Below are positions 52,944 through 63,875 of a stretch of 64,000 nt of DNA, in pieces; position 1 is the first letter of the stretch; each line of letters begins with the position of its first letter. The stretch spans positions 163,116 through 227,115 of the forward strand of contig NZ_JAPPRQ010000027.1 of NCBI RefSeq assembly GCF_026719745.1. The letters are read 5' to 3'. The notes below the pieces were generated by a model, which saw only the letters and a program-made list of their open reading frames with translations, had not been told where the DNA came from and made no database searches. The position numbers and the translations under genes were made by a program. Origin of the DNA: Clostridium sp. ZS2-4 (GTDB lineage: Bacteria > Bacillota > Clostridia > Clostridiales > Clostridiaceae).

Positions 52944-54221
52944 TTATTTAAGGAATCCTTTGTAGTGTCTCATTACCAATTGAGCTTCTAATTGTCTCAT
53001 AAAATCAAGTGCAACTCCAACTTCAATCAGCAGTGCAGTACCTCCAAATGATAATCCTTTAAAATTACTATAGTTTTCAATAAACATAGGAGTTGTTGCT
53101 ATTACCGCAGCAAATAACCCTCCAAGTATTGAAACTCTTAATAATACTCTAGAAATAAATTTTGCAGTAGGTTCACCGGGTCTTATACCAGGTATAAAGC
53201 CAGCAGATTTATGTATGTTTTCAGCCATTTCATCAGGCTTAAATGTAACTTCAGTATAAAACCATGTAAAGAAAATTACTAAAATAACAGTTGCCAGTGC
53301 ATATGGCCATGTATTCATTCTAAACATACTATATCTACTTGTTGATACAAATTTATTGAACGCAGACTCTGACCAAAATGTTCCTATTACTGTAGGAAAT
53401 TGCATAACAGACATTGCAAAAATTATAGCTATGATCCCTGATGAATTCATGTTTATAGGAATATGTGTTGATTGACCCTTAAACATTCTCCCACCAGAAT
53501 TTTTAGCTGCATATTGTATTGGTATTCTTCTTTCAGCTAATGTAGCTATAACTACTGCTATGAATAGCAATAAAGAAAATGCTAACAGCAGTATAATTTC
53601 TATAAAACTTACTGCTTCTGTTGACTGTAAACTAACAACTTGGAATATTTTTTGTGGTAATCTGGACATTATATTTACAAATATTATAATTGATACACCA
53701 TTACCTATACCTTTAACTGTAATTTGATCACCTAGCCACATCAAAAATATTGATGAAGTAGTTAGGGTAAGAACTATTAAAAATACATCCAATTTACTAA
53801 CATTTGATATTGCTCCGTGACTTCTAATCAAAGCATATGTTCCAAACGATTGAAGTGCTGCCATAATAACTGCACCATATCTTGTATATTGCTGTATTTT
53901 CTTTCTTCCCTCTTCTCCTTCCTTAGAAAGTTGTTCTAATGAAGGAATTGCAATAGTCAATAATTGAAATATAATTGATGAGTTAATATATGGTACAACT
54001 CCCATAGCAAAGATACTAAAATTACTTAAAGCACCACCAGACATTAAATCATAAAAGCTAAACAATGATCCAGTTTTTGTTAAATTGGATAATGCCCCGG
54101 TATCAATTCCAGGAACAGGAATATGATTTCCCATCCTGATAATTGCTACCATAAAAATTGTAAATATAATTCTTCTTCTTAACTCGGGAACTTTCCAAGC
54201 ATTTCGTAAGGTTGATAACAT
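52944..54221 (-). CDS. secY: protein translocase subunit SecY
   Basis: 425 residues with ten membrane helices, the channel of the Sec translocon. It opens 'LSTLRNAWKVPELRRRI', has the plug region 'HIPVPGIDTGAL', the cytoplasmic loop 'QYTRYGAV', and 'ERRIPIQYAAKNSGGRMFKG'. It follows rplO by one base. Confidence 0.98.
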   Translation of the reverse strand: MLSTLRNAWKVPELRRRIIFTIFMVAIIRMGNHIPVPGIDTGALSNLTKTGSLFSFYDLMSGGALSNFSIFAMGVVPYINSSIIFQLLTIAIPSLEQLSKEGEEGRKKIQQYTRYGAVIMAALQSFGTYALIRSHGAISNVSKLDVFLIVLTLTTSSIFLMWLGDQITVKGIGNGVSIIIFVNIMSRLPQKIFQVVSLQSTEAVSFIEIILLLAFSLLLFIAVVIATLAERRIPIQYAAKNSGGRMFKGQSTHIPINMNSSGIIAIIFAMSVMQFPTVIGTFWSESAFNKFVSTSRYSMFRMNTWPYALATVILVIFFTWFYTEVTFKPDEMAENIHKSAGFIPGIRPGEPTAKFISRVLLRVSILGGLFAAVIATTPMFIENYSNFKGLSFGGTALLIEVGVALDFMRQLEAQLVMRHYKGFLK

Positions 54222-54222
54222 A

Positions 54223-54663
54223 TTATATCACCTCTACTTTTCCTCCATTGGATTCTATCTTCTCGATAGCACCTTTAGTAAACTTTGTTGCTTTAACAAC
54301 TAGTTTCTTTTCAAGGTCACCGTGTCCCATTATTTTAACTCCGTCTTTTATTTTGCTAATTACGCCATTTGCTTTTAATACTTCAGGTGTAATTTCTGTT
54401 CCATCTTCAAATATATTTAATCTATTTACATTGACTTCAACATATTCTTTTGCAAAAATGTTAGTAAAACCTCTTTTTGGTAATCTTCTGTATAAAGGCA
54501 TTTGACCCCCTTCAAATCCTGGTCTTACGCCTCCACCTGATCTAGCATTTTGTCCTTTTTCTCCTCTTCCTGCTGTTTTTCCCCAGCCTGAACCAGTACC
54601 TCTACCAATTCTCTTAGGAGCTTTTCTTGATCCTGCAGCAGGTTTCAAGTCATGAAGTTTCAT
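54223..54663 (-). CDS. rplO: 50S ribosomal protein L15
   Basis: 146 residues: Gly-rich N-terminus '[20 protein letters not shown]', then '[20 protein letters not shown]' and the C-terminal '[20 protein letters not shown]'. A late 50S assembly protein. Confidence 0.98.
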   Translation of the reverse strand: MKLHDLKPAAGSRKAPKRIGRGTGSGWGKTAGRGEKGQNARSGGGVRPGFEGGQMPLYRRLPKRGFTNIFAKEYVEVNVNRLNIFEDGTEITPEVLKANGVISKIKDGVKIMGHGDLEKKLVVKATKFTKGAIEKIESNGGKVEVI

Positions 54664-54681
54664 GTTCTACACCTCCTCTTA

Positions 54682-54861
54682 CTATACTTCTTCAATATTT
54701 AATAGATAGCTTACTTTTTCTATCATACCTCTTATTTGAGGAGTATCTTCGTGATTAACACTTTTACCAATTTTTTTCAATCCAAGAGCATTCACCGTAG
54801 CAATATGATCTTTTTTTCTACCAATTAAACTCTTAGTTAGTGTCACCTTAAGCTTAGCCAA
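54682..54861 (-). CDS. rpmD: 50S ribosomal protein L30
   Basis: 59 residues with '[20 protein letters not shown]', '[11 protein letters not shown]' and '[16 protein letters not shown]'. It starts at TTG, preceded by GGAGGGGA. It lies between rplO and rpsE. Confidence 0.96.
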   Translation of the reverse strand: MAKLKVTLTKSLIGRKKDHIATVNALGLKKIGKSVNHEDTPQIRGMIEKVSYLLNIEEV

Positions 54862-54874
54862 GGTTGATCCCCTC

Positions 54875-55372
54875 CTAACCTAATATCTCTTCTACAGTCT
54901 TGCCTCTTAATTTAGCAATCTGTTCAGCAGTTCTTAATTTTGATAATCCATCTATTGTTGCGCCAACCATGTTTCTAGGGTTATTAGAACCTAAAGATTT
55001 TGCTCTAACATCCTTTAATCCTGCTAATTCAAGTACCGCTCTAACAGGACCACCAGCTATAACTCCTGTACCTTCAGAAGCAGGCATTATTAAAACATCT
55101 CCTCTTCCGAATTGTCCTTGTATTCTATGTGGAACAGTTGTTCCAACTATAGAAACTTCAACTAAATGTTTTTTAGCGTCTTCGATACCTTTTCTTATAG
55201 CTTCAGGTATTTCTACAGCTTTACCCGTTCCTACGCCAACGTGTCCGTTTTCGTCTCCTACTACTACAAGAGCACTAAATCTAAAGTTTCTACCACCTTT
55301 AACTACTTTAGTAACTCTGTTAATAAACACAACTTTTTCTTTTATAGTTAGCGTGTTAGGATCTATTTTCAT
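54875..55372 (-). CDS. rpsE: 30S ribosomal protein S5
   Basis: 165 residues: '[20 protein letters not shown]' (N-terminal RNA-binding fold) and '[20 protein letters not shown]'. It contributes to decoding accuracy. Confidence 0.98.
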   Translation of the reverse strand: MKIDPNTLTIKEKVVFINRVTKVVKGGRNFRFSALVVVGDENGHVGVGTGKAVEIPEAIRKGIEDAKKHLVEVSIVGTTVPHRIQGQFGRGDVLIMPASEGTGVIAGGPVRAVLELAGLKDVRAKSLGSNNPRNMVGATIDGLSKLRTAEQIAKLRGKTVEEILG

Positions 55373-55388
55373 AGTTTTCCCTCCTTTT

Positions 55389-55751
55389 CTAGAATCTTAA
55401 ACCAGCTTCTCTTGCTCCTTCAGCAAGTTCTTTTATTCTTCCATGATATACGTATCCGCCTCTATCAAAGACAACTTCTTCTATTCCATTTTCTACAGCT
55501 TTTTTAGCTATAAGTTCACCTACAACCTTAGCTGCTTCTTTATTACTTCCAACTTTTCCTGCAAAGTCTTTATCCAAAGTGGAAGTAGAAACTAAAGTTC
55601 TTCCAGCTACGTCATCTATAATTTGTGCATATATATTTTTTTCACTTCTATATACTGCTAATCTTGGTCTTTCAGATGTACCAGAAATTTTATTACGTAC
55701 TCTCGAATGACGCTTTACTCTAGCTTTCTTTCTATCAGTTTTCTTGAACAT
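55389..55751 (-). CDS. rplR: 50S ribosomal protein L18
   Basis: 120 residues with '[20 protein letters not shown]', 'IYAQIIDD' and '[20 protein letters not shown]'. Binds 5S rRNA. The start at 55751 has AAGGAG at good spacing; a GTG three codons upstream overlaps it. Confidence 0.97.
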   Translation of the reverse strand: MFKKTDRKKARVKRHSRVRNKISGTSERPRLAVYRSEKNIYAQIIDDVAGRTLVSTSTLDKDFAGKVGSNKEAAKVVGELIAKKAVENGIEEVVFDRGGYVYHGRIKELAEGAREAGLRF

Positions 55752-55781
55752 TATATTCACTCCTTTCTGTTGTTATATCTG

Positions 55782-56324
55782 TTATTTCTTACCTGTTTTT
55801 CCTTCTTTACGTCTTATAACTTCACCAGCGTATCTAATTCCTTTACCCTTATATGGTTCAGGTTTTCTCCATACTCTTATATTAGCAGCAACTGATCCAA
55901 CTAATTCTTTATCGATTCCACTTACTACTACTTTAGTTACTTCTGGAACTGAAAATTCTACGCCATCAACAGATTTTATTTCAACTGGATGTGAATATCC
56001 AAGATTTAGTGTTAAATCTTTTCCTTTTAATTGAGCTTTATAACCAACACCAACTAATTCTAAAGTTTTTTGGTATCCTTGACTTACACCAATTACCATA
56101 TTATTAATTAATGCTCTTGTTAAGCCATGTAGAGCTCTGTGTTGAGCAACATCACTTGGTCTAGTAACAACCACTTGATTATCTTCAACAGCTATTTTTA
56201 TATCTTTATGCATTTCTTTTACTAATTCGCCTTTTGGACCTTTTACTGTAACAACGTTATCTGGTGTTACATCAACTTTTACTCCATTAGGTATTTCTAT
56301 TGGAAGTCTTCCTACTCTTGACAT
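55782..56324 (-). CDS. rplF: 50S ribosomal protein L6
   Basis: 180 residues with two duplicated L6 domains; '[16 protein letters not shown]' and the C-terminal signature '[20 protein letters not shown]'. The start at 56324 follows AGGAGGTG by 8 bases. Confidence 0.97.
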   Translation of the reverse strand: MSRVGRLPIEIPNGVKVDVTPDNVVTVKGPKGELVKEMHKDIKIAVEDNQVVVTRPSDVAQHRALHGLTRALINNMVIGVSQGYQKTLELVGVGYKAQLKGKDLTLNLGYSHPVEIKSVDGVEFSVPEVTKVVVSGIDKELVGSVAANIRVWRKPEPYKGKGIRYAGEVIRRKEGKTGKK

Positions 56325-56349
56325 GACCACACCTCCTATTCACGTTAAA

Positions 56350-56745
56350 TTACCAAATGTAACAAATAACTTCTCCACCTAATCCTAACTTTCTTGCTTC
56401 TCTATCAACAACTATTCCTTTAGAAGTTGATATAAGTGCAACTCCTAATCCATTTAATACTTTAGGAATGTTATCCTTTTTACAATAAACTCTTAAACCT
56501 GGTTTTGATATTCTTTTAAGACCAGTTATTATTCTTTCTTTTTGATTATATTTTAAAGACAATCTTAGCATTGGAACTGCTCCATCTGCGTACTCTTCTA
56601 CATTTTTAACATATCCTTCCTGAAACAATATGTTAGCTATAGATTTTTTTATATTTGAAGATGGGACTTCAACAACTTGATGTCTAACTATATTTGCATT
56701 TCTTATACGAGTTAGCATATCTGCAATAGGGTCTGTCATAACCAT
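56350..56745 (-). CDS. rpsH: 30S ribosomal protein S8
   Basis: 131 residues: '[16 protein letters not shown]' and the C-terminal '[20 protein letters not shown]'. S8 binds 16S helix 21 and in other bacteria represses the spc operon. Two candidate ATGs; the upstream one is best spaced from GGAGG. Confidence 0.97.
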   Translation of the reverse strand: MVMTDPIADMLTRIRNANIVRHQVVEVPSSNIKKSIANILFQEGYVKNVEEYADGAVPMLRLSLKYNQKERIITGLKRISKPGLRVYCKKDNIPKVLNGLGVALISTSKGIVVDREARKLGLGGEVICYIW

Positions 56746-56775
56746 TTATTATGCCTCCTTTCTAAATATCATCTC

Positions 56776-56961
56776 TTACCAACTAGCTTTTCTACATCCA
56801 GGAATTTGCCCTTTATATGCTAATTCTCTGAAACAAATACGGCATATTCCGTATTTTTTTAATACAGAATGTGGTCTTCCACATATTCTGCATCTTGTAT
56901 ATGCTCTAGTTGAATATTTTGGTTCTTTTTTCCATTTTTCAATCATTGCCTTACGTGCCAC
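56776..56961 (-). CDS. rpsN: 30S ribosomal protein S14, zinc type
   Basis: 61 residues with two CxxC pairs ('CRICGRPH' and 'CRICFRELA') that bind zinc; the short C+ form usual in Gram-positives. Confidence 0.98.
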   Translation of the reverse strand: MARKAMIEKWKKEPKYSTRAYTRCRICGRPHSVLKKYGICRICFRELAYKGQIPGCRKASW

Positions 56962-56976
56962 GTTTTTCCCTCCTTA

Positions 56977-57516
56977 TTATTGAGCAAATGGCATTCCAAG
57001 ACACTTAAGCAATTCTCTTGCTTCTTCATCAGTCTTGGCTGTAGTAACAAATATGATATCCATACCTCTTACTTTATCCACTTTGTCGTATTCTATTTCT
57101 GGGAATATAATTTGTTCTTTTATTCCTAATGCATAGTTTCCTCTACCATCAAAAGACTTAGCTGAAATGCCTCTGAAATCTCTAACTCTTGGTAAAGCTA
57201 TGTTCATCAATTTATCTGCAAATTCATACATTTGTTCTTTTCTTAATGTAACCTTGCATCCTATAGGCATCTTTTCTCTAAGTTTGAAATTAGCTATAGA
57301 TTTTTTTGCTCTAGTAACTACAGGCTTTTGTCCTGCAATTATTTGTAAATCATTAAGAGCTGATTCAATAACCTTAGAGTTATCTTTAGCTTCTCCAATA
57401 CCCATATTGATAACTATTTTTTCAACTTTTGGAACTTGCATTATATTTTTATATCCGAACTTTTCCATTAAGGCCGGCACTACTTCATTATTATATTTTT
57501 GTTGTAGTCGATCCAT
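56977..57516 (-). CDS. rplE: 50S ribosomal protein L5
   Basis: 179 residues: '[19 protein letters not shown]', '[19 protein letters not shown]' and '[20 protein letters not shown]'. Binds 5S rRNA and contacts the P-site tRNA. Confidence 0.98.
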   Translation of the reverse strand: MDRLQQKYNNEVVPALMEKFGYKNIMQVPKVEKIVINMGIGEAKDNSKVIESALNDLQIIAGQKPVVTRAKKSIANFKLREKMPIGCKVTLRKEQMYEFADKLMNIALPRVRDFRGISAKSFDGRGNYALGIKEQIIFPEIEYDKVDKVRGMDIIFVTTAKTDEEARELLKCLGMPFAQ

Positions 57517-57538
57517 TCAGTAAACCTCCTTTCAAAAT

Positions 57539-57856
57539 CTATAGTATTTCTCCGCACTTTTTACAAACTCTCACTTTAGTTCCATCTTCTAAAAGTTTCT
57601 TGCTAACTCTTGTAGCAGCATTACACTTTGTACAATGTAGCATAACTTTTGAACTATTTATTGGAGCTTCTTGTTTAATTAATCCACCTTGCATATTTTC
57701 TCTATTTGGTTTAACGTGCTTAGTAACGATGTTTACATCTTTAACTAACACCTTTCCATTTTTTGGGTAAACCGTTAAAACTTCGCTTACCTTTCCTTTA
57801 TCTTTACCTGAAATAACAACTACTTTGTCTGTTCTTCTTACATGTACTTTAGCCAT
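57539..57856 (-). CDS. rplX: 50S ribosomal protein L24
   Basis: 105 residues with a KOW fold ('[20 protein letters not shown]') and a C-terminal four-cysteine ribbon ('CTKCNAAT' and 'CKKCGEIL') typical of clostridial L24. The start at 57856 follows AGGAGGTGG. Confidence 0.97.
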   Translation of the reverse strand: MAKVHVRRTDKVVVISGKDKGKVSEVLTVYPKNGKVLVKDVNIVTKHVKPNRENMQGGLIKQEAPINSSKVMLHCTKCNAATRVSKKLLEDGTKVRVCKKCGEIL

Positions 57857-57872
57857 CACAGCCACCTCCTTT

Positions 57873-58247
57873 TTATAGAACTTCAGGTGCTAATGATAAT
57901 ATTTTGTTAAACTCTTTATCTTTTTCTCTTAATTCTCTTGCGATAGTTCCAAAGATACGTGTTCCTCTTGGTTGTTTATCGTCTTTAATAACAACCGCAG
58001 CATTTTCATCAAACTTTATGTATGAACCATCAGCTCTTCTTGAGCCTCTCTTAGTTCTTACAATAACTGCTTTGATAACATCACCTTTTTTAACAACACC
58101 GCCTGGTGTTGCACTTTTAACGCTAGCAACTATTATATCTCCAACGTTACCATACTTTCTTTTAGAACCGCCTAAAACTCTAATACACATAATCTCTTTT
58201 GCTCCAGTATTATCTGCTACTTTTAAGCGAGTTTGTGGCTGTATCAT
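57873..58247 (-). CDS. rplN: 50S ribosomal protein L14
   Basis: 124 residues: '[20 protein letters not shown]', '[15 protein letters not shown]' and '[15 protein letters not shown]'. Part of the intersubunit bridge B8. Confidence 0.98.
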   Translation of the reverse strand: MIQPQTRLKVADNTGAKEIMCIRVLGGSKRKYGNVGDIIVASVKSATPGGVVKKGDVIKAVIVRTKRGSRRADGSYIKFDENAAVVIKDDKQPRGTRIFGTIARELREKDKEFNKILSLAPEVL

Positions 58248-58273
58248 ATATATGCCTCCTTTCGATCATTGAA

Positions 58274-58528
58274 TTATTTTGCTTTTTCAACGATTTCTAC
58301 TAATCTCCATCTCTTATCTTTTGACAATGGTCTTGTTTCCATTATCATTACTCTATCATTAATTCTAGCTTCACCATTTTCATCGTGTGCTTTGAACTTT
58401 TTAGTTCTGTTCATTGTCTTTCCATATAATGGATGACGTACCTTATCTTCAACTGCAACTACAATAGTTTTATCCATTTTATCTGAAACGACCTTACCTA
58501 TTCTAGTCTTTCTGTTTCCTCTTTCCAC
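58274..58528 (-). CDS. rpsQ: 30S ribosomal protein S17
   Basis: 84 residues: '[18 protein letters not shown]', '[19 protein letters not shown]' and '[18 protein letters not shown]'. GTG start after GGAGGA. Confidence 0.97.
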   Translation of the reverse strand: MERGNRKTRIGKVVSDKMDKTIVVAVEDKVRHPLYGKTMNRTKKFKAHDENGEARINDRVMIMETRPLSKDKRWRLVEIVEKAK

Positions 58529-58551
58529 TGGGTAATCCTCCTTTCAGTTTA

Positions 58552-58764
58552 CTACTGATCAAGTGCTTGTAATTCATTTTGTCTAAGTATTGTTTTTACT
58601 TGTGCTATAGACTTTTTAACCTGTCTAATTCTCATTGGGTTTTCAAGTTGGCCAGTTGCTAATTGAAATCTTAAATTAAATAACTCAGACTTTAAATCAT
58701 TTAATTTTACTGAAAGTTCTTGTGAAGAACTTTGTTTTAATTCCTGTAATTCATTAGCCTTCAT
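58552..58764 (-). CDS. rpmC: 50S ribosomal protein L29
   Basis: 70 residues, helical: '[20 protein letters not shown]' and '[20 protein letters not shown]'. Overlaps rplP by 11 bases. Lies near the exit tunnel. Confidence 0.97.
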   Translation of the reverse strand: MKANELQELKQSSSQELSVKLNDLKSELFNLRFQLATGQLENPMRIRQVKKSIAQVKTILRQNELQALDQ

Positions 58765-59197
58765 TTACTTCACCACCCATTTGTTCAAAATCTCTTCTTG
58801 TAACAAATTTAGTCTTCATTGGAAGCTTATGTGCCGCAAGTCTCATAGCTTCTCTAGCAACATCTTCTGGAACTCCAGATAGTTCAAACAATACTCTACC
58901 AGGTTTAACTACAGCTACCCAAAATTCAACTGAACCTTTACCTTTACCCATACGAGTTTCAGCAGGAGTTGCAGTTACTGGTTTGTCTGGGAAAACCTTA
59001 ATCCAAAGTTTTCCTCCTCTTTTTATATATCTATTTATTGCAATTCTGGCAGATTCTATTTGATTACTTGTCATCCAAGAACAATCAGTTGCTTGAATAC
59101 CATAATCACCGTATGCTAGGAAATTTCCTCTTGTCGCTTTTCCTCTCATTTTACCACGTTGTTGCTTACGATGTTTAACCTTCTTTGGCATCAACAT
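58754..59197 (-). CDS. rplP: 50S ribosomal protein L16
   Basis: 147 residues: '[20 protein letters not shown]', '[20 protein letters not shown]' and '[20 protein letters not shown]'. The first ATG is 8 bases after GGAGG and gives the family's usual start. Confidence 0.98.
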   Translation of the reverse strand: MLMPKKVKHRKQQRGKMRGKATRGNFLAYGDYGIQATDCSWMTSNQIESARIAINRYIKRGGKLWIKVFPDKPVTATPAETRMGKGKGSVEFWVAVVKPGRVLFELSGVPEDVAREAMRLAAHKLPMKTKFVTRRDFEQMGGEVNEG

Positions 59198-59215
59198 ACC
59201 TTATTCCTCCTTCCT

Positions 59216-59887
59216 TTATTGGTTAACTTCTTCTGCTTCTACTTTAACTTTTTTTGTTGGAAGAATTTCACCTTTATATACCCAAACTTTTACACCAATT
59301 TTTCCGTAAGTAGTATCTGCTTCAGCAAATCCATAATCAATATCAGCTCTTAATGTTTGAAGAGGAATTGTTCCTTCGTGATATTGTTCAGTTCTAGCTA
59401 TTTCAGCGCCACCAAGTCTACCTGCACATGCAGTTTTAACTCCTTTTACTCCACTTCTCATAGCTCTTTGAATAGTTTGCTTCATAGCTCTTCTGAATGA
59501 AATTCTCTTTTCAAGTTGTTGAGCAATATTTTCTGCCATTAATTGAGCATCTGTTTCTGCCCTTTTAACTTCAACAATGTTGATTATAATATTTTTTTCT
59601 GAAACTATTTTCGCTATATCCTTTTTTAAAACTTCTATACCTTTTCCGCCTTTTCCTATAAGCATTCCTGGCTTAGCTGTGTAGATATTTAGCTTAACTC
59701 TCTTAGTAGTTCTTTCGATTTCTATTTTAGCTATTCCAGCAGAATAAGCTTTGCTTTTTACAAATTTTCTTATTTTATCGTCTTCTATTAAGTTATCTGC
59801 AAAATTTTTATTATTTGCATACCATTTAGCATCCCAGTCTTTAATAACTCCGACTCTGAGGCCATGTGGATGTACTTTTTGTCCCAC
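59216..59887 (-). CDS. rpsC: 30S ribosomal protein S3
   Basis: 223 residues: '[20 protein letters not shown]', the KH domain '[20 protein letters not shown]' and '[20 protein letters not shown]'. Lines the mRNA entry channel. Confidence 0.98.
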   Translation of the reverse strand: MGQKVHPHGLRVGVIKDWDAKWYANNKNFADNLIEDDKIRKFVKSKAYSAGIAKIEIERTTKRVKLNIYTAKPGMLIGKGGKGIEVLKKDIAKIVSEKNIIINIVEVKRAETDAQLMAENIAQQLEKRISFRRAMKQTIQRAMRSGVKGVKTACAGRLGGAEIARTEQYHEGTIPLQTLRADIDYGFAEADTTYGKIGVKVWVYKGEILPTKKVKVEAEEVNQ

Positions 59888-59902
59888 TCTATTTCCCTCC
59901 TT

Positions 59903-60238
59903 CTATGCTCTTTCTTTAACAACTACTGTAACGTGAGTAGTTCTCTTCATTATTGAATATGCTCTACCTTGTGCACGCGGTTTGAATCTTTTAAGTGTTG
60001 GTCCTTGGTTAGCATAAGCCTCTGCAACATATAATTTATTAACATCTAAATTATAATTATTTTCTGCATTAGCTACAGCTGACTTTAACACTTTATTAAT
60101 TATAGTAGCTGCTTCTTTTGGAGTATATTTCAATATAGCAAAAGCTTCATTAACATTTTTTCCTCTTACTAAATCAAGAACAACCCCAACTTTTCTTGAA
60201 GACATTCTCACATACTTTGCTATAGCTCTAGCTTCCAT
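59903..60238 (-). CDS. rplV: 50S ribosomal protein L22
   Basis: 111 residues: '[20 protein letters not shown]', '[20 protein letters not shown]' and '[20 protein letters not shown]' (the tunnel loop, where macrolide resistance changes occur). Confidence 0.98.
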   Translation of the reverse strand: MEARAIAKYVRMSSRKVGVVLDLVRGKNVNEAFAILKYTPKEAATIINKVLKSAVANAENNYNLDVNKLYVAEAYANQGPTLKRFKPRAQGRAYSIMKRTTHVTVVVKERA

Positions 60239-60259
60239 TTTTGTTCCTCCTTCCTATGA

Positions 60260-60544
60260 CTATCTTACACGTGATGATTTTTCGCTTTTATCAACGTGTC
60301 CTTTGAATGTTCTTGTTAAAACAAATTCACCTAACTTATGTCCTACCATATCTTCACTTATATAAACCGGAACATGTTTTCTACCATCATGGACAGCTAT
60401 AGTATGACCTAACATTTGAGGGAATATTGTTGATGATCTAGACCAAGTCTTTACAACTTTCTTCTCATCTTTTTCATTCATAGCCTCAATTTTCTTTATT
60501 AATGACTCTGCAACGTAAGGTCCCTTCTTAATTGATCTTCCCAA
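60260..60544 (-). CDS. rpsS: 30S ribosomal protein S19
   Basis: 94 residues: '[19 protein letters not shown]', '[20 protein letters not shown]' and '[18 protein letters not shown]'. A 76-base gap to rplB shows no gene. Confidence 0.98.
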   Translation of the reverse strand: MGRSIKKGPYVAESLIKKIEAMNEKDEKKVVKTWSRSSTIFPQMLGHTIAVHDGRKHVPVYISEDMVGHKLGEFVLTRTFKGHVDKSEKSSRVR

Positions 60545-60620
60545 TTTAGTGTCCTCCTTTCATACATTTTAAAAGTCCAGGAAGAGAATATAAATTCCTT
60601 CCTTTTCTTCTATTTATTTG

Positions 60621-61454
60621 TTACTTTTGTCCTCTTTTCTTAATAATCATGCCATCAGAATACTTCTTATTCTTTCTAGTTTTATATCCAAGAGTAGGTT
60701 TTCCCCATGGTGTAACTGGACCTGGACGTCCTACTGGTGATCTACCTTCTCCACCACCGTGAGGGTGATCGTTAGGGTTCATTACAGATCCTCTAACAGT
60801 TGGTCTGAATCCCATATGTCTCTTTCTTCCTGCTTTACCTATGTTTATAATATCATTTGTTAAGTTTGAAACTGTTCCTATAGTAGCTCTACATTCGATT
60901 CTTACGTATCTCATTTCACCACTTGGAAGTCTCAAGATAGCATAATTTCCTTCTTTAGCCATAAGTTGAGCTGAAGCTCCTGCTGCTCTAACTATTTGAC
61001 CACCTTTTCCTGCTTGTAATTCGATGTTGTGTATCACTGTACCTACTGGTATATTCTTAAGTGGAAGTGCATTCCCTGCTTTTATATCAGCTTCTGGGCC
61101 TGATATAACAGTACTTCCAACTTTTAATCCAACTGGTGCAATTATGTATCTCTTTTCACCATCAACATAGTTTAAAAGTGCTATATATGCTGTTCTATTT
61201 GGATCATATTCTATAGTAGCAACCTTTGCAGGTATTCCATCTTTGTTTCTCTTAAAATCTATTAATCTATATTTTCTCTTTTCTCCACCACCACGATGAC
61301 GAACAGTTATTCTTCCTGTATTGTTTCTACCAGCATTCTTCTTTATTGTAACAAGAAGTGATTTTTCTGGTTGATTAGTAGTTATTTCTTCAAAAGTAGC
61401 AACTGTCATTTGTCTTCTTGAAGGTGTAGTTGGTCTAAACTTTTTAACTGCCAT
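60621..61454 (-). CDS. rplB: 50S ribosomal protein L2
   Basis: 277 residues: '[20 protein letters not shown]' and the conserved C-terminal '[19 protein letters not shown]' with the histidine needed for peptidyl transfer. Confidence 0.98.
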   Translation of the reverse strand: MAVKKFRPTTPSRRQMTVATFEEITTNQPEKSLLVTIKKNAGRNNTGRITVRHRGGGEKRKYRLIDFKRNKDGIPAKVATIEYDPNRTAYIALLNYVDGEKRYIIAPVGLKVGSTVISGPEADIKAGNALPLKNIPVGTVIHNIELQAGKGGQIVRAAGASAQLMAKEGNYAILRLPSGEMRYVRIECRATIGTVSNLTNDIINIGKAGRKRHMGFRPTVRGSVMNPNDHPHGGGEGRSPVGRPGPVTPWGKPTLGYKTRKNKKYSDGMIIKKRGQK

Positions 61455-61517
61455 CTAAATTCCCTCCTTCTTATAGCTTATCTGGTTTTTTTACCAATAA
61501 CGACTTTATTTAAATTC

Positions 61518-61811
61518 TTACATTCCCTCGAAGAATTCTATTGTTTTACTTTCCCCAGTTAGCTTAACTATAGCTTTCTTATAGTCAGCTCTTTTTCCTA
61601 CATGTACTCCAACTCTTTTAACTTTTCCCATAACTCTCACAGTATTTACTTCTTCAACTTTCACATCGAATACTTCTTCTACTGCTCTTTTAATTTGAGA
61701 TTTGTTAGCATGTATATCTACTATAAAGGTGTATTTTTTATCTGCCATATCAGACATGCTTTTTTCAGTTATTACTGGTTTTCTTATAATATCATAACTG
61801 CTCATTGTCAT
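61518..61811 (-). CDS. rplW: 50S ribosomal protein L23
   Basis: 97 residues: '[14 protein letters not shown]', '[20 protein letters not shown]' and '[17 protein letters not shown]'. Docking site for trigger factor and SRP. Start and rplD stop share one base (TAATG). Confidence 0.98.
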   Translation of the reverse strand: MTMSSYDIIRKPVITEKSMSDMADKKYTFIVDIHANKSQIKRAVEEVFDVKVEEVNTVRVMGKVKRVGVHVGKRADYKKAIVKLTGESKTIEFFEGM

Positions 61812-62431
61812 TATGCATACACCTCCTCAATTTTAGCAACCGCATCTTTTGTAATAATGAATTTATCATGTTTTAATATATCATACACATTCAAATTATT
61901 AACAGGAATCACAGTTGCTCCTTGTATATTTCTTGCTGATTTATAAACATTTTCGTTAGATTCTGGTACAACGATTAAAGCTTTTTTAGTTTCAAATGTA
62001 TTAAGCATTTTAACCATTTCTTTAGTCTTTGGCATATCTAACTCTAAATTTTCAAGAACTACTATTTCATTTCCAACAACCTTGCTACTTAACGCTGATT
62101 TCATTGCAACTCTTCTCATTGATTTTGGAATAGACATTCTGTAGCTTCTTGGTTTTGGTGCAAAAACAATACCACCATGAATCCACTGTGGAGCTCTTGT
62201 TGATCCTTGTCTTGCTCTACCTGTTCCTTTTTGTCTCCAAGGTTTTCTTCCACCCCCAGAAACCTCTGCTCTCGTCTTAGTTGATTGAGTTCCTTGTCTT
62301 TTATTTGCAAGTTGTGCAACTACAACTTGATGTAAAACACTTTCATTTATTTCTACTGCAAATACGTTTTCTGATAATTGAATATCTCCAACCTTTTGTC
62401 CTTCTCTATTAAATAAATCTACTGTAGGCAT
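61811..62431 (-). CDS. rplD: 50S ribosomal protein L4
   Basis: 206 residues: '[20 protein letters not shown]', '[20 protein letters not shown]' and the C-terminal Rossmann-like part. In many bacteria L4 represses its own (S10) operon, relevant to the leader upstream of rpsJ. Confidence 0.98.
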   Translation of the reverse strand: MPTVDLFNREGQKVGDIQLSENVFAVEINESVLHQVVVAQLANKRQGTQSTKTRAEVSGGGRKPWRQKGTGRARQGSTRAPQWIHGGIVFAPKPRSYRMSIPKSMRRVAMKSALSSKVVGNEIVVLENLELDMPKTKEMVKMLNTFETKKALIVVPESNENVYKSARNIQGATVIPVNNLNVYDILKHDKFIITKDAVAKIEEVYA

Positions 62432-62457
62432 TCTATATCCTCCTTTCTTACAAATCT

Positions 62458-63087
62458 TTAAGCTTTCACTGTGTTTCTAATTACAATGTAGCCTTTATTT
62501 GGTCCTGGTACTCCGCCTTTTATTAAAATAACGTTCTTCTCTGCCATGATTTTTACAACTTCAAGATTTAAAACAGTTGCTTTTTTATTTCCCATTTGCC
62601 CTGGCATTTTCTTGTTTTTGAATGTTCTTGATGGAGCTGATGCTGCACCCATTGATCCAACCGCTCTATGGTATTTCGAACCATGAGACATAGGTCCTCT
62701 TTGCATGTTCCATCTTTTAATTGTTCCTTGGAATCCCTTTCCTTTAGAAATTCCTGATACATCTATTTTATCCCCTACTGCGAATATGTCAGCCTTTATT
62801 TCGTTTCCTACTTCATATTCATCAATGTTGTCTAATCTAAATTCTCTAACTATTCTTTTAACAGAAACACCTGCTTTAGCAAAATGTCCTTTTTTAGGTT
62901 TATTAGCTAATTTTTCTCTAATGTCCTCAAATCCTACTTGTATAGCATTGTATCCATCTTTTTCTTCAGTTTTCTTTTGTAATACTGCACATGGACCTGC
63001 TTCTACAACCGTAACTGGAACTACTCTTCCATTTTCATCAAATATTTGAGTCATCCCCAATTTTCTACCTAATATCGCTTTTTTCAT
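62458..63087 (-). CDS. rplC: 50S ribosomal protein L3
   Basis: 209 residues: '[20 protein letters not shown]', '[20 protein letters not shown]' and '[18 protein letters not shown]'. I use the ATG at 63087, preceded by GGGAGGTG; the frame to 63129 is open but has no such site. Confidence 0.97.
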   Translation of the reverse strand: MKKAILGRKLGMTQIFDENGRVVPVTVVEAGPCAVLQKKTEEKDGYNAIQVGFEDIREKLANKPKKGHFAKAGVSVKRIVREFRLDNIDEYEVGNEIKADIFAVGDKIDVSGISKGKGFQGTIKRWNMQRGPMSHGSKYHRAVGSMGAASAPSRTFKNKKMPGQMGNKKATVLNLEVVKIMAEKNVILIKGGVPGPNKGYIVIRNTVKA

Positions 63088-63158
63088 TCTGCGCACCTCC
63101 CTAAATATTAGCGGATCACTTTCTTGCAATCATAATATCTCATGATACATCGTGATAA

Positions 63159-63467
63159 TTATAGTTTTATTTCAATATCAACACCTGCTGGTAAGTCTAA
63201 TCTCATTAAAGCATCAACAGTTTTTGGTGATGGACTTAATATATCGATAAGTCTCTTATGTGTTCTTATTTCAAATTGTTCTCTAGAATCTTTATATTTG
63301 TGAGTCGCTCTCAAGATTGTAACTATATCTTTTTCTGTAGGTAGTGGTACTGGACCAGCCACTTTAGCTCCTGTATTCTTTGCAGTCTCAACAATCTTTT
63401 CAGCTGATTGATCTAAAATATTATGATCAAAAGCCTTTAATCTAATTCTAATTTTTTGATTTGCCAT
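63159..63467 (-). CDS. rpsJ: 30S ribosomal protein S10
   Basis: 102 residues: '[20 protein letters not shown]', '[20 protein letters not shown]' and '[20 protein letters not shown]'. It also works in transcription antitermination with NusB. First gene of the S10-spc-alpha cluster. Confidence 0.98.
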   Translation of the reverse strand: MANQKIRIRLKAFDHNILDQSAEKIVETAKNTGAKVAGPVPLPTEKDIVTILRATHKYKDSREQFEIRTHKRLIDILSPSPKTVDALMRLDLPAGVDIEIKL

Positions 63468-63479
63468 TATATTTCCCTC

Positions 63480-63670
63480 CTTTTCGTTCCTCTTTACTTC
63501 ACAGATGTAACATCAATGTAGTGTAAACTGTTCCAGGTGTTGCATATTTCGAACCACACTTTCACGTTTGCACAACACTGCCGCCTGATTCAAGATCAAA
63601 GCATGCTCAGCTAAGAATACCCTGAAAATCTCCAGCAACCTCTTGCTTCATCGCTTCCCTTGTGTCACAA
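63480..63670 (-). ncRNA. structured leader of the S10 operon
   Basis: About 200 transcribed, non-coding bases separate the S10 promoter from rpsJ. They are less AT-rich than other gaps and contain a hairpin closed by GTGTTG / CAACAC (63537-63578) and a GCAAGAGGTTGC segment. A ribosomal-protein-binding leader (L4 is the usual regulator) is expected here; I cannot assign the exact class by eye. Confidence 0.55.
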
Positions 63671-63677
63671 CTCTTAT

Positions 63678-63706
63678 ATTGTATAATATTTTTTCTGTTT
63701 TGACAA
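63678..63706 (-). promoter_or_regulatory. sigma-A-type promoter of the S10 operon
   Basis: On the minus strand TTGTCA (63701-63706) and TACAAT (63678-63683) are 17 bases apart. The expected start is near 63671. Confidence 0.8.
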
Positions 63707-63789
63707 GTATTTTTTATTTTTTATCAAAATTTCTTTCTTTATTATTAATTATTCAATAAAAAATGTTGAATTTAACTTTTTTTGAAGAC

Positions 63790-63819
63790 AAAAGGAGAAG
63801 GTTTCTCCCTTCTCCTTTT
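63790..63819 (-). terminator. terminator after tuf
   Basis: Stem AAAAGGAGAAGG / CCTTCTCCTTTT with a 6-base loop, between tuf and the S10 promoter. Confidence 0.85.
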
Positions 63820-63875
63820 AATTTTATAAAGGCCTTTATTAGAATTCTTAATTACATTAAATTTTTCAAATTAAA

